Position numbers and translations under genes: made by a program. Shown piece by piece: positions 25,885 to 34,167 of a DNA stretch of 64,000 bases. Each line of letters starts with the position of its first letter. Position 1 is the first letter of the stretch. The notes beneath the pieces were generated by a model that was given only the letters and a program-made list of their open reading frames with translations, made no database searches and was not told the DNA's origin. The DNA is from Verrucomicrobium sp. (GTDB lineage Bacteria > Verrucomicrobiota > Verrucomicrobiia > Methylacidiphilales > UBA1321): positions 1 to 64,000 of the forward strand of contig JAFIGT010000042.1 in assembly GCA_017849585.1 (NCBI GenBank), given 5' to 3'.

Positions 25885-27834
25885 ATGAATTCCATCGTTC
25901 TCCCTGTAAAGGAAACTCTCTACGACAAAATCCTCGGCTGCTGGATCGGCAAAAATTGCGGCGGCACCCTAGGAGGCCCACTGGAAAAAGGCTATTCCGA
26001 AGCAGAACCGTTTAACGTCTCTTATTATCCCGAGATTCGCGAGGGCGGAATCCCCAACGACGACCTTGAAATCCAGCTCATCTGGCTTAAGGCCATCGAA
26101 GAAGTCGGCCTCGATCTCACCGCCTACGATCTCGCCCAATACTGGCTCGATCACGTCGGCTACAACTTCGACGAGTACGGCCTCATGATGACCAATCTGA
26201 GGCTTGGACTGCTTCCGCCCGTGGCCGGATACTACAATAATTATTTTCGCGATTGCATGGGATGCCCCATCCGCACCGAGATCTGGGCCTGCATCGCCCC
26301 CGGTCAACCCCGACTTGCGGCCCGCTATGCCTTGCTCGACTCCATCGTCGACCACGCCGGAGGAGAGAGTCTTTATGGATCTCTTTTCAATGTAACTATT
26401 GAAGCGGCTGCCTTCTCCATCAGCGACGTTCCCACGCTCATTAACATTGGCCTCTCCTATCTTCCCGAACAATCACTTACCGCACGCTGTATTCGCGCAG
26501 CGCTCGCAGCCCATGCCGACGGTGGCGATTGGCTCGAGGCCCGTCGCCGCGTCATTGAGATCGGATACCACATCAACGCTCAATTCTCCCCGCCCAACAT
26601 CGCCTTCCAGGTCATAGGTTGGCTCTATGGCAAAGACTTCGGCGATGCCCTTTGCAAAGCCGTCAACTGCGGCTACGACACCGATTGCACCGGTGCCACC
26701 CTTGGCGCATTTCTCGGCATTGTCAGGGGAGCGAAGGCTCTGCCGGAACGCTGGACAACACCTCTGGGCAACGCCCTTGCCACGAGCGATCCCAATGGCG
26801 TCAAGAACCTCTACCTGCCACCCAATCCCGCCCCGCGCAGCATCACGGAACTCACCGATCGCGTGATCCGGATTCAAAAACTCGTCGAAGCTCGCTTCGG
26901 TGCCGCGCCGACCGATCTCGCCTCGCTCTATGCCGATAACGCTACCTTGGAACGCGTCAATCAATCACCCACCGCCGCAACCTTTCCGCTGACCCAGCGC
27001 CTCGAACTCACACTCGACTATCTAGACACACCCCAGATTGCCGCCGGTGAAGTAAAAGAGATTCGCCTCACCGCCCATAGTCGTCATCCCGAACCCATGC
27101 CTGCCACGCTCCAAGTGCTGGCGCCCGCAGGCTGGGCCGTCACTCCTGCTGCAGTTCCCCTCGCCCTCCACCCGCATCAGCCGTGGACCGGCACTGTCAC
27201 CGTCCACGCCCCCGAACGCGCTCACCTCACCAACAGCCAGTCGTTTTTCTTCCACCTCCAACCCGAACGCCGTCCCATCCTCTCCCCCTCACCGCTCGTT
27301 TTGATTGGTGCCCCGGCCTATCTCAAATCGACGTGCTTCCCGGCGAATGGGAAAACGGCCGCGGAGCTTATTCATCACCCCTTCGCGCCGGAAACCGTCA
27401 CCGGATCACTGACCGAACCGAACGCTCGCGGCGCGGAATGGAGCGCCGTCCTCTCCGATGGCAATGATGTCACCCGTTGCCTCTCCGATTTTACAAGTGG
27501 TGTCGTCTACCTCCGCAGTTTTCTCCACAGCGACCAGGAACAAAACCTCTGGCTGCACACTTGTTCCCGCGTTCCCGCCAAAGTATGGCTCAATGGAATA
27601 GTCATTCTCGAATCTAAAACCACCCGTCCTTTACGTCCCGCTGCCTGGGGGAGCGGTGAAGGCGGCCTGCATGGAGACCTCCCCCTCCACGAGGGATGGA
27701 ACGAAGTCCTTATTAAATTCGCCATGGACGATACCTGCCCGCCATTCGCCTGCCACGTGCTTTATAGCGACAAAAAGAGACTCCATGCCGGAGTCACCGA
27801 CATCCTCCGCACCCGCTTCCCATGGGATAGGTAA
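25885..27834 (+). CDS. ADP-ribosylglycohydrolase-family protein with C-terminal beta-sandwich domains
   Basis: Residues 12-330 match the ADP-ribosylglycohydrolase fold: KILGCWIGKNCGGTLGGPLE, the metal-binding segment IPNDDLEIQ (Asp59, Asp60; classical members have TDDT), and GYDTDCTGATLGAFLG (Asp265, Asp267). About 360-470 is an Ig-like NEW3-type sandwich (VLAPAGWAVTP), and 490-649 a jelly-roll-like domain (KVWLNGIVILES, LHEGWNEVLIKF). The family removes ADP-ribose or related sugars with two metal ions. The glycan-type accessory domains and AraC-linked setting suggest that this branch acts on another glycoside. There is no signal peptide. A hairpin at 27915-27944 follows. Confidence 0.85.
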   Translation: MNSIVLPVKETLYDKILGCWIGKNCGGTLGGPLEKGYSEAEPFNVSYYPEIREGGIPNDDLEIQLIWLKAIEEVGLDLTAYDLAQYWLDHVGYNFDEYGLMMTNLRLGLLPPVAGYYNNYFRDCMGCPIRTEIWACIAPGQPRLAARYALLDSIVDHAGGESLYGSLFNVTIEAAAFSISDVPTLINIGLSYLPEQSLTARCIRAALAAHADGGDWLEARRRVIEIGYHINAQFSPPNIAFQVIGWLYGKDFGDALCKAVNCGYDTDCTGATLGAFLGIVRGAKALPERWTTPLGNALATSDPNGVKNLYLPPNPAPRSITELTDRVIRIQKLVEARFGAAPTDLASLYADNATLERVNQSPTAATFPLTQRLELTLDYLDTPQIAAGEVKEIRLTAHSRHPEPMPATLQVLAPAGWAVTPAAVPLALHPHQPWTGTVTVHAPERAHLTNSQSFFFHLQPERRPILSPSPLVLIGAPAYLKSTCFPANGKTAAELIHHPFAPETVTGSLTEPNARGAEWSAVLSDGNDVTRCLSDFTSGVVYLRSFLHSDQEQNLWLHTCSRVPAKVWLNGIVILESKTTRPLRPAAWGSGEGGLHGDLPLHEGWNEVLIKFAMDDTCPPFACHVLYSDKKRLHAGVTDILRTRFPWDR

Positions 27835-27914
27835 AAAAAACGATCCGTTGCGACGAGTCGGAGCTTTTTGATGAAACTCCGATTCAATAAGCTCAAGGGC
27901 CAAAGCTGTCCCAA

Positions 27915-27944
27915 ACGGCCAGAATCCCAGCAAATTCTGGCCGT
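27915..27944. terminator. Hairpin between convergent genes
   Basis: ACGGCCAGAAT and ATTCTGGCCGT form a perfect 11-pair stem with an eight-base loop, midway between the stop codons at 27834 and 27964. It lacks a T-run on either strand, so it is either a bidirectional factor-assisted stop or an mRNA 3' end stabiliser. Confidence 0.5.
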
Positions 27945-27963
27945 CCGGACCTTATCCAGGCAT

Positions 27964-28971
27964 CTATGAAACCCAGTCGAACACAATACCCATTGTGCTC
28001 GCCCGGTCACGGTTCGCCACGGTATACGCTTGGACACAGTCACTCGGCATAAAGCGGTGTGTATTCATTCCCTCCAACGGAAAGCGCCCCGACGCCGCCA
28101 ATGTAAAGAAAAGCCGGGCGATCGTCGCGTTGTTCCACTGTTCCGAATTATGACAATCATGTGCGCCAACAATCGTCAGGCCACGCGTAATCACATCCAG
28201 GCTCAACCGCTGCTGCCCCGGTGTCCCCGTGTCACCCAAAATCACCACCGTTCCAAATTTCGCCGCCAGCCCCAAGGCCGCCTCAAACACTACCGCGTTT
28301 CCGGTTGAATCAATCACCACGCGCGGCAGCACACCATTGCCCGCCCGCTTGACCTCATCGCTCGCTTTCTGAATCGATTCGGAGATGGTCGTAGTCGCTC
28401 CACCAGACTGCGCCAATGCCATGCGATTAGGCACCGCATCGACGACGATAACGGAAGCCGCTCCGGCCGCATGCGCCCATCGAATCGACATTTGACCAAT
28501 CGGACCTGCGCCAATAACCAGCACGCTGTCTCCTAATTGATAATGAGCCACCAACGCGCCATGAAAGGCGATCTTGGCCAAGGCAAACCAGACGGCCGCA
28601 TCAAAACTCAGCGTATCAGGAATCAAAAAACAATCCGTCGCCTGACTACGGAAATACGATCGATGTCCAGAGCGGGCAGCAATACGGTCCCCTACTTTGA
28701 GCGTCGTAACTTCACTTCCAATCGCTTCCACAACGCCTACAGAGGCGTAACCCGGATAAAACGGGTATTTCACCCAGTTGTCCCAATGCGTACCGGGATC
28801 AAAGAGGCGATTAAAAACAATATTCTCGGTGCCAGTACTCATCAACGAAAGATGCGTTTTGACAAGCACCTCATTCTTATCAAGAGGACCGGGATCAAAC
28901 GATTCCAATGAAACTTGTTGTTTTCCGGTGAAAACGAGGCGGGAGGCCTCAGCAAAATGGGGTGATGACAT
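27964..28971 (-). CDS. Medium-chain (zinc-type) alcohol dehydrogenase family protein
   Basis: This 335-residue MDR oxidoreductase has a GroES-like N-terminal domain (residues 20-140), a Rossmann domain with VLVIGAGPIGQMSIRWA (about 157-172), and VDAVPNRMALA for cofactor selection. The usual catalytic zinc Cys is replaced: the segment reads LSLMSTGTEN with Ser45 at that place, as in the BchC-like/bi-domain branch. The structural four-Cys zinc lobe is also missing. It probably oxidises a sugar-derived alcohol without the classical zinc site. It lies 101 bases downstream of the GH39 gene on the same strand, which suggests that it processes the released sugar. Confidence 0.82.
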   Translation of the reverse strand: MSSPHFAEASRLVFTGKQQVSLESFDPGPLDKNEVLVKTHLSLMSTGTENIVFNRLFDPGTHWDNWVKYPFYPGYASVGVVEAIGSEVTTLKVGDRIAARSGHRSYFRSQATDCFLIPDTLSFDAAVWFALAKIAFHGALVAHYQLGDSVLVIGAGPIGQMSIRWAHAAGAASVIVVDAVPNRMALAQSGGATTTISESIQKASDEVKRAGNGVLPRVVIDSTGNAVVFEAALGLAAKFGTVVILGDTGTPGQQRLSLDVITRGLTIVGAHDCHNSEQWNNATIARLFFTLAASGRFPLEGMNTHRFMPSDCVQAYTVANRDRASTMGIVFDWVS

Positions 28972-29072
28972 GCCTCTACTAGACTATATCAAACCCAACT
29001 ATCCCATTCGAATAAACAACGATTATTGGTGTTTTTCGGCTGTTCAAAATTTCTAAAAAACAGCTCGAATAC

Positions 29073-30635
29073 TCATGCCCGCGACAATTCTCCAAGCTCT
29101 GCTTCGATCAATTTCAAATCCGCCCACTCGCTCTTGCGCGGCGCCGCAGATTCCGCCGGACGAACTTCGAAGTAGGCAAACGTATTCTCAGGTAAATCCA
29201 CCATTACCTCGCATGTTTCACCTCCCGACTTCTCCATCCATGTTTCACTTTTCGGCTCCGCAACCTGACGCATGGCCGCTAATTGCGCTGACGATAGATG
29301 CATGGGTCGACCGATCCGACACCACCATTCATACGGGCTACCGGCTTCAGGCCCCACAAACAAACAGGTGATTAATCGATCACCGACGGAAGCGGGCAAA
29401 GCCAATTTCGTCCGCCAGCCTTCCGATTTCTTTTCCGATGGCGGACGGCAATGATAAAAAAGCGCATGCGTGACAGCTCCTTCCCGAGTGACAACGCCGC
29501 CGCAACCAAGCGGCGCGTCGAATACCTCCGCAGCGACATTACCTCTCAAACGATTCAGCAGCCGGAAAGCATTCGCGGCTGCCTTAGGCACTCCATCAAT
29601 CGTGACGATTCCATACGTCGCTGAAAAAGGAGCCGGTTGAATCGGATGCTCTTCAAAAATATCGCTCGCCACCCAGAACGCCATCGTCTCGCAAGTGGCA
29701 TCCAATTCCAGCCCTTGTCGCACCACAAAGGCTCCTCCATAAGCATTGTCACATGCCTCGTTATCAAACCAAGTGATCCCGTCAAAATCAGCTGCGCTTT
29801 GCGTATTCCATTCCGTCCAATGAATGGGCAAATCGGGCATTACCGAAGAGCGCACCAGCTTTTGAACTCCAAGGAACATTTCGCGAAAGAATTCCCCCGG
29901 CGCGTAAGTCGACCGGCCTTGACCTGCCTCCACCTGCTCGTCCTGCGGGTAGAGATGCGTGGAAATGAAATCCAAAGGCACTCGGTGAGTATGACAATAC
30001 ATGATCAGATCATCAAGCCAGTGCGCTTTCGATGAGGCGGGCCCTCCAATCTTTAAAGCAGAATCCACCCGTTTCAATGACCGCGCCGCCGTTTCGTACA
30101 AGCGGAAGTAGTCCTCCTTGGTCCCACTCCAGAACGCCGAAAGATTCGGTTCATTCCAAACCTCGAAGTTCCATTCGCGAATCTCCTCTATGCCGTAGCG
30201 CTCCACCAGATGCCGGGCGAAAGCCTCCACCAGATCCCCCCATGCCTCCCACTGAGCCGGGGGCGATACGTTCATGTTGTAATGCATGATCCGTGCCGGA
30301 CTAGAAGCCAGTGCAGCAGGCATTGGATTCAATTCCACGAAAGGACGAAGTCCACGTGCGAGCAAGGCATCATAAATTTTATCGAGCTGGTTCCAGCAAT
30401 AATAGATCCGACCATCCCGAGTCTTCTTAACGATCCCTACATCATCGTGAAAGACCGCATGAAACCGGGAAGACCGGAATCCAATCTCCTTCTGAAGCCA
30501 ATCCAGCTGTACAAGCAAATCATCACGCAATAGATCATAGGCACGACCTACCGCGATACAATTTTTCCACGGCTTGCGCAAAGGTCCACGCGAAACAGGA
30601 ACAAGACGGGATGACTCCACTGGGCGGCCAGACAT
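29073..30635 (-). CDS. GH39-family glycoside hydrolase (beta-xylosidase/iduronidase type)
   Basis: The 520-residue clan GH-A enzyme has acid/base Glu162 in NFEVWNEPNLSAFW and nucleophile Glu275 in IHWTEWNTQS, both close to GH39 consensus. The N-terminal barrel strand reads GFRSSRFHAVFHDDVGI, and a C-terminal sandwich begins after about residue 370. GH39 enzymes cut beta-D-xylosides, alpha-L-iduronides and similar links with retention. There is no signal peptide, so the enzyme should act in the cytoplasm on imported oligosaccharides. It follows the GH5-like gene by 15 bases, forming an operon, with the dehydrogenase gene next. Substrate not fixed. Confidence 0.9.
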   Translation of the reverse strand: MSGRPVESSRLVPVSRGPLRKPWKNCIAVGRAYDLLRDDLLVQLDWLQKEIGFRSSRFHAVFHDDVGIVKKTRDGRIYYCWNQLDKIYDALLARGLRPFVELNPMPAALASSPARIMHYNMNVSPPAQWEAWGDLVEAFARHLVERYGIEEIREWNFEVWNEPNLSAFWSGTKEDYFRLYETAARSLKRVDSALKIGGPASSKAHWLDDLIMYCHTHRVPLDFISTHLYPQDEQVEAGQGRSTYAPGEFFREMFLGVQKLVRSSVMPDLPIHWTEWNTQSAADFDGITWFDNEACDNAYGGAFVVRQGLELDATCETMAFWVASDIFEEHPIQPAPFSATYGIVTIDGVPKAAANAFRLLNRLRGNVAAEVFDAPLGCGGVVTREGAVTHALFYHCRPPSEKKSEGWRTKLALPASVGDRLITCLFVGPEAGSPYEWWCRIGRPMHLSSAQLAAMRQVAEPKSETWMEKSGGETCEVMVDLPENTFAYFEVRPAESAAPRKSEWADLKLIEAELGELSRA

Positions 30636-30650
30636 AAGCGTCGATACAAA

Positions 30651-32141
30651 TTATTTATCCATCCGCTCGAGACGTAGAACTATGGAGCGACGGAAAGCCG
30701 GCAGACTCACATCGCCATTCACAACTGGCCGCGATTCTGTCGTACGATTGGTCCAGGGATCGTAAAAGCCCACCTGCCACCCAGATCCAAGTGAGACAGG
30801 CAATGAAACCTTCGCCCCCTCCAACATCCCTGCTGGTACGTGGTCGACAAGCTCTGTCCGCCAATCCGAATGCACATCCCGACACCAAACCAGACACTGC
30901 GTCCGTCCAACTAAGGCGTAAACACGAAGGCCGTTCGCCTCCCAATGCTCGGGTGTCAAGCATTGCTCGATCGGATCAACGCCCTCGATGGCTTTCGCAA
31001 ATCGAGCATAATGTGTCCACAGGTGATTGGGATCGACATATTCCTGCCAGTGCCAAGCCTGACCGCATCCGGCAGCTCCCGCGAAGAATGGCGCGAACAG
31101 CACATCATGCAAAACAATGCCTTCTTTGTCCGATGGATACAATCGCCACGGTCCAATATGCAACCGCTCCACAGCTCCCCCTTCGGCCAGAATCGCCGGC
31201 TTACCCGGAGCGACTCTCAATAAGACGCTCACGGCATCAGCCATCATCACATCCACCGGACCATGGCAAATTGCGTACCGCGCCCCCGCATCCAGATACC
31301 GATGAGCCTGCGAGGCCTCATTGCTCGCCAAGGGCATAATGGTTTCGTAGTTCTTGACCGAATCATCCCCGTCCATGCTGCCGAGTGTTTGCATGGCGAG
31401 ATGTCTGGGAAATCGCTTCTTGAGCTCCACCAACATTTCGCGTGTCCACTGCTGCCAATGCACGCTACGGACCGCATTCATTTCATTCCACAAATCCCAA
31501 CCAAAAATTCCCGGATGATCTCCGTAACGCTCCGCCAGCCAATCCAACTTGCGCAGAAAGTGAGCCCGTCCTTCCGAACTTAACAAATAATCGTCCATGT
31601 CCTCAAAACGACCATTGTTGGAGGTATGGAAATTAGGCTTCGAAAAACTCACCGCCCCAGGAAAAATCTCCGCCTGCGCCGATTCTTCAACCGTACGAAA
31701 CAGATCGATCGTCAGCTTTAACCGCACTCCCCGCTGCCAAGCATATTCAAGCACGGCATCAAGTCTGGAGGCCTTTTCTTCGTCAAATGTCCCAAAGTCA
31801 CCCGATTCGATATCGAAGAAAGAATGGCCCATGAATATACGGGCGAAATTTCCGCCATTCTCGGACAATTGATCCAGCCAGCGAAACATTTTTCCCAAAC
31901 CATCTTCCCGTTTCACTACATGGCGCGGAAAACAAAGATTTAGACCAATCGGAATATAGGTCCGCCCATCCGCTGTTTCAAAATAGCGCGCATAACGTGG
32001 ACTCGGCGTTATATAGCTATGGCCATAACCAGCTGTGGACTGAGCCGTTTTCCGGATATTCTTCCGAGGCTCAGATTCCAACAGTAAACCAGTCGTTCCT
32101 TCATGTGCCGATCTTTGAGCGACCAGCTCTTCATTCGTCAT
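30651..32141 (-). CDS. GH5-like clan GH-A glycoside hydrolase (cytoplasmic)
   Basis: In this 496-residue protein, GIFGWDLWNEMNAV gives the acid/base Glu220 and PGKPAILAEGGAVE gives the candidate nucleophile Glu320. GRTYIPIGLNLCF and GGNFARIFMGH match the first barrel strands of GH5-type enzymes. A small beta domain (residues 410-496: LVGRTQCLVWCRD, VGFYDPWTNR) closes the protein, as in DUF5060/DUF4038-like relatives. There is no signal peptide. It is the first gene of an operon with GH39 (15-base gap) and probably the dehydrogenase. Beta-mannosidase, glucosidase or galactosidase activities all occur in this fold, so the substrate is open. A degenerate copy (11 of 13) of the TGATCA palindrome lies upstream. 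Confidence 0.8.
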   Translation of the reverse strand: MTNEELVAQRSAHEGTTGLLLESEPRKNIRKTAQSTAGYGHSYITPSPRYARYFETADGRTYIPIGLNLCFPRHVVKREDGLGKMFRWLDQLSENGGNFARIFMGHSFFDIESGDFGTFDEEKASRLDAVLEYAWQRGVRLKLTIDLFRTVEESAQAEIFPGAVSFSKPNFHTSNNGRFEDMDDYLLSSEGRAHFLRKLDWLAERYGDHPGIFGWDLWNEMNAVRSVHWQQWTREMLVELKKRFPRHLAMQTLGSMDGDDSVKNYETIMPLASNEASQAHRYLDAGARYAICHGPVDVMMADAVSVLLRVAPGKPAILAEGGAVERLHIGPWRLYPSDKEGIVLHDVLFAPFFAGAAGCGQAWHWQEYVDPNHLWTHYARFAKAIEGVDPIEQCLTPEHWEANGLRVYALVGRTQCLVWCRDVHSDWRTELVDHVPAGMLEGAKVSLPVSLGSGWQVGFYDPWTNRTTESRPVVNGDVSLPAFRRSIVLRLERMDK

Positions 32142-32294
32142 AAATTACAACCACAGAAACACCAGCATCGAGCAACAGAAATCCTTTTTTCCTTCCTCTC
32201 GGCCAGCGTCCCCCATGGGCTCCTTAATACTACTCAAGTTAACTCCCACTCCATATCTGAGCAAAAGCGAATGGGGCGACTTCCCATTATTCTT

Positions 32295-32307
32295 TAATCA
32301 TTGATCC
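32295..32307. promoter_or_regulatory. Degenerate copy of the TGATCATTGATCA motif
   Basis: TAATCATTGATCC matches 11 of 13 positions. It lies 154 bases upstream of the GH5-like gene start (32141) and close to a second, better copy at 32436. By my rough count about 0.7 such matches are expected by chance in 64 kb, so alone it is weak. Confidence 0.25.
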
Positions 32308-32318
32308 AATATCGCATC

Positions 32319-32367
32319 AATTCCGTCGCAGCTTATTCCTATAAGCTGCGACGGAATTCAGTTTTTT
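32319..32367 (+). terminator. Perfect 18-pair hairpin plus T-run in a gene-free region
   Basis: Bases 32319-32336 are perfectly complementary to 32341-32358, with loop TCCT, and are followed by CAGTTTTTTC. This is a textbook intrinsic terminator for plus-strand transcription, yet no plus-strand gene lies upstream for over 4 kb. It may be a leader attenuator of the pseudopilin gene (starts 32515) or the 3' end of a small RNA. In the 32142-32514 gap I see also the motif copies at 32295 and 32436 and the inverted repeat at 32411. Confidence 0.65.
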
Positions 32368-32410
32368 CTAACAGCAGAATACGCCGTCATTGTCTTTTCA
32401 GGCAAAATCC

Positions 32411-32431
32411 AAAGTGACGTAAAGTCACTTT
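32411..32431. promoter_or_regulatory. Inverted repeat AAAGTGAC-N5-GTCACTTT
   Basis: Eight-base perfect arms lie around GTAAA, five bases before the TGATCA-type palindrome and about 85 bases before the pseudopilin ATG. Its symmetry suits a dimeric regulator. As RNA it would be a weak AT-rich hairpin followed by a short T-run. Confidence 0.4.
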
Positions 32432-32435
32432 TTAA

Positions 32436-32448
32436 TGATCATAGATCA
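32436..32448. promoter_or_regulatory. Near-perfect copy of the TGATCATTGATCA motif
   Basis: TGATCATAGATCA differs from the exact palindrome at 11292-11304 by one base. It lies 67 bases upstream of the pseudopilin ATG, where a repressor would block transcription. About 0.04 such 12-of-13 matches are expected by chance in this window (my estimate, equal base use). Confidence 0.45.
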
Positions 32449-32514
32449 GCGGTAAAAGGACATTTAGCGTCCGCTTTCTTGAAATCATTTCACCGCGCAG
32501 CTTAAAATCCGATT

Positions 32515-33240
32515 ATGAGAAATCCGTTTTCCGCCATCCTTCCAAGGAGGAGTGAGCAGCGTGGACTCACCTTAATGGAGCTTCTGGTTGTCATGGCGAT
32601 TCTTTCTGTCCTGGTTGCATTACTACTTCCAACGGTGAAGAACCTGCGGGAGAGCGCGCGTCGTAGCGAGTGCGCTCATAATCTCAAACAAATTGCCTCG
32701 GCTTTATTTTCTTACGCCTCCGATCATGATGGTATGCTGCCACCGGTCTCCACCTCATGGCCGCCACCTGGCCAAGAATACACTTGGGGCAAAGCCATCT
32801 GGGAATATGCCGGATATAGCTCCACCGCCTTTCAGTTTAGGGTTTTTGACCTCTGCCAATTGCCACAAGCTAAAGGCAAAAATATTTTTCGTTGCCCATC
32901 CATGAAATTCGCCGTGAAGAATCCCCGGGCCAACGAAATCAATAGTAACAGATTCTCCTATGGGCTTAATAGCGGCCCATTGACCATGGCCGCAGATCTT
33001 CCGTGGAGCGCTCGCTGGACGACTCCCATCCGCCTCAGTCTCGCGACCTATGCCACACGCACAGTCATGGTTTCTGAAGTTAGCTTCGCCCTCGGAGACT
33101 GGAGCGGCTACAATGAATACTGGGGTTTAATCTCACATGGAGGTGGAGCAAATTTCCTTTTCTATGACGGACATGTGGAGTGGATGGCCCTGAGCGCGAT
33201 GCCCACCTCAGCATCGGATACGTTTTGGAGCGGGAAATAG
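32515..33240 (+). CDS. Type II secretion/pilin-like pseudopilin with H-x9-DG C-terminus
   Basis: The short basic leader ends at Gly17, followed by [20 protein letters not shown]: a prepilin signal with Glu22 at +5, cut by a prepilin peptidase. The 241-residue protein ends with [18 protein letters not shown], the H-x9-DG motif (His208, Asp218-Gly219). This motif defines a large pseudopilin family of Verrucomicrobiota, Planctomycetes and Lentisphaerae (DUF1559-like). Dozens of paralogues per genome are common, often next to glycan genes, and their role is unknown; surface fibres or polysaccharide handling have been suggested. It stands alone, facing an AraC gene that ends six bases away. Confidence 0.9.
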   Translation: MRNPFSAILPRRSEQRGLTLMELLVVMAILSVLVALLLPTVKNLRESARRSECAHNLKQIASALFSYASDHDGMLPPVSTSWPPPGQEYTWGKAIWEYAGYSSTAFQFRVFDLCQLPQAKGKNIFRCPSMKFAVKNPRANEINSNRFSYGLNSGPLTMAADLPWSARWTTPIRLSLATYATRTVMVSEVSFALGDWSGYNEYWGLISHGGGANFLFYDGHVEWMALSAMPTSASDTFWSGK

Positions 33241-33245
33241 GTTCG

Positions 33246-34088
33246 TCACGTCCGCAATTGACGCTTTCGCATCGCCCGTGGACTCAGTCCATAGTGTTTC
33301 TTAAACATTTTGGAAAAGTGAAACAGATCATCATAGCCCACTAATTGTCCCACTTCGGTGATGGTAAGATTCTGATTTGCGAGCAAATGAGCCGCGTGAT
33401 GCATGCGGTGTTGAATCAGACATTCTACTGGCGAAACACCAAACACATTCTTGAAGCGCAGGCTCAGATTCGGGATCGACATTCCGGCCAATGCGGCCAT
33501 CTGACCGAGCGTAATTTCACGAGCCGGAACCTCGCTGATTAATTGCCGCACCTTGAGCAATCCCTCCGAAATCCTTCCAGCCATGGAATCTGCATTTCGA
33601 TAGCGCACCAAATCACGCAAACAATTCTCCAGCAGATTTCCCACTATGACCGCGTCCGGTCGCATATAGGAGACCAGCTCCCGATGAATTTCAGCCAAGC
33701 ATTGCTCAAAGCAAGCGGGATTCACGACGGAAAAGGGACGCATGACTGGCACTTTCGATTCCCGGACAATTTTTCGCACGCGCACCCCATCGCAGTGAAT
33801 CCAGCTATGACAGTAACGCTCGCGAGAATTGCCATAGTATTGTCCACATTGAGGCGGCCAAATCATCAGGGTTTCCACGGGATGCACCTCATCCAAAGTC
33901 GGTCGATTCGCAGCGCTGGCCCGATCGTGAAAGAGCATGAGCAAAAAATCGTTCATGCCATGGGGACGCTGAATTTGGCATGGCGGCATTTGTTCACGAA
34001 TTCCAATTCCGCGCACGGTGATTTCGGGTGAATCAAGGGGGCGTGGAGAATAGAAACGCTTGAATCCGGTGGAATGCCGAAAAGTCAT
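33246..34088 (-). CDS. AraC family transcriptional regulator
   Basis: The 280-residue protein has a weak N-terminal cupin-like sensor (residues 20-110, ETLMIWPPQCGQYYG) and a clear C-terminal double helix-turn-helix (EITLGQMAALAGMSIPNLSL and TITEVGQLVGYDDLFHFSKM, followed by YGLSPRAMRKR). It is divergent from the GH172 gene with a 79-base AT-rich gap, the common arrangement of an AraC activator and its target. The inducer would be a sugar released by that enzyme or its partners; this is inference. The start is ATG 34088, with no evident ribosome site. Confidence 0.9.
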   Translation of the reverse strand: MTFRHSTGFKRFYSPRPLDSPEITVRGIGIREQMPPCQIQRPHGMNDFLLMLFHDRASAANRPTLDEVHPVETLMIWPPQCGQYYGNSRERYCHSWIHCDGVRVRKIVRESKVPVMRPFSVVNPACFEQCLAEIHRELVSYMRPDAVIVGNLLENCLRDLVRYRNADSMAGRISEGLLKVRQLISEVPAREITLGQMAALAGMSIPNLSLRFKNVFGVSPVECLIQHRMHHAAHLLANQNLTITEVGQLVGYDDLFHFSKMFKKHYGLSPRAMRKRQLRT

Positions 34089-34167
34089 ATCTAATAAAAT
34101 ATGACATGTTTTTTAAAAGTCTACCCATGTTATAGAGCAATATCATTATCTATTTTAAAAATAACAC

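Noticed and set aside
32103-32297. Small plus-strand frame of 64 codons ending just before the 32319 hairpin
   Set aside because: It starts inside the opposite-strand GH5-like gene, has no ribosome site and no recognisable protein character; a non-coding RNA is at least as likely.
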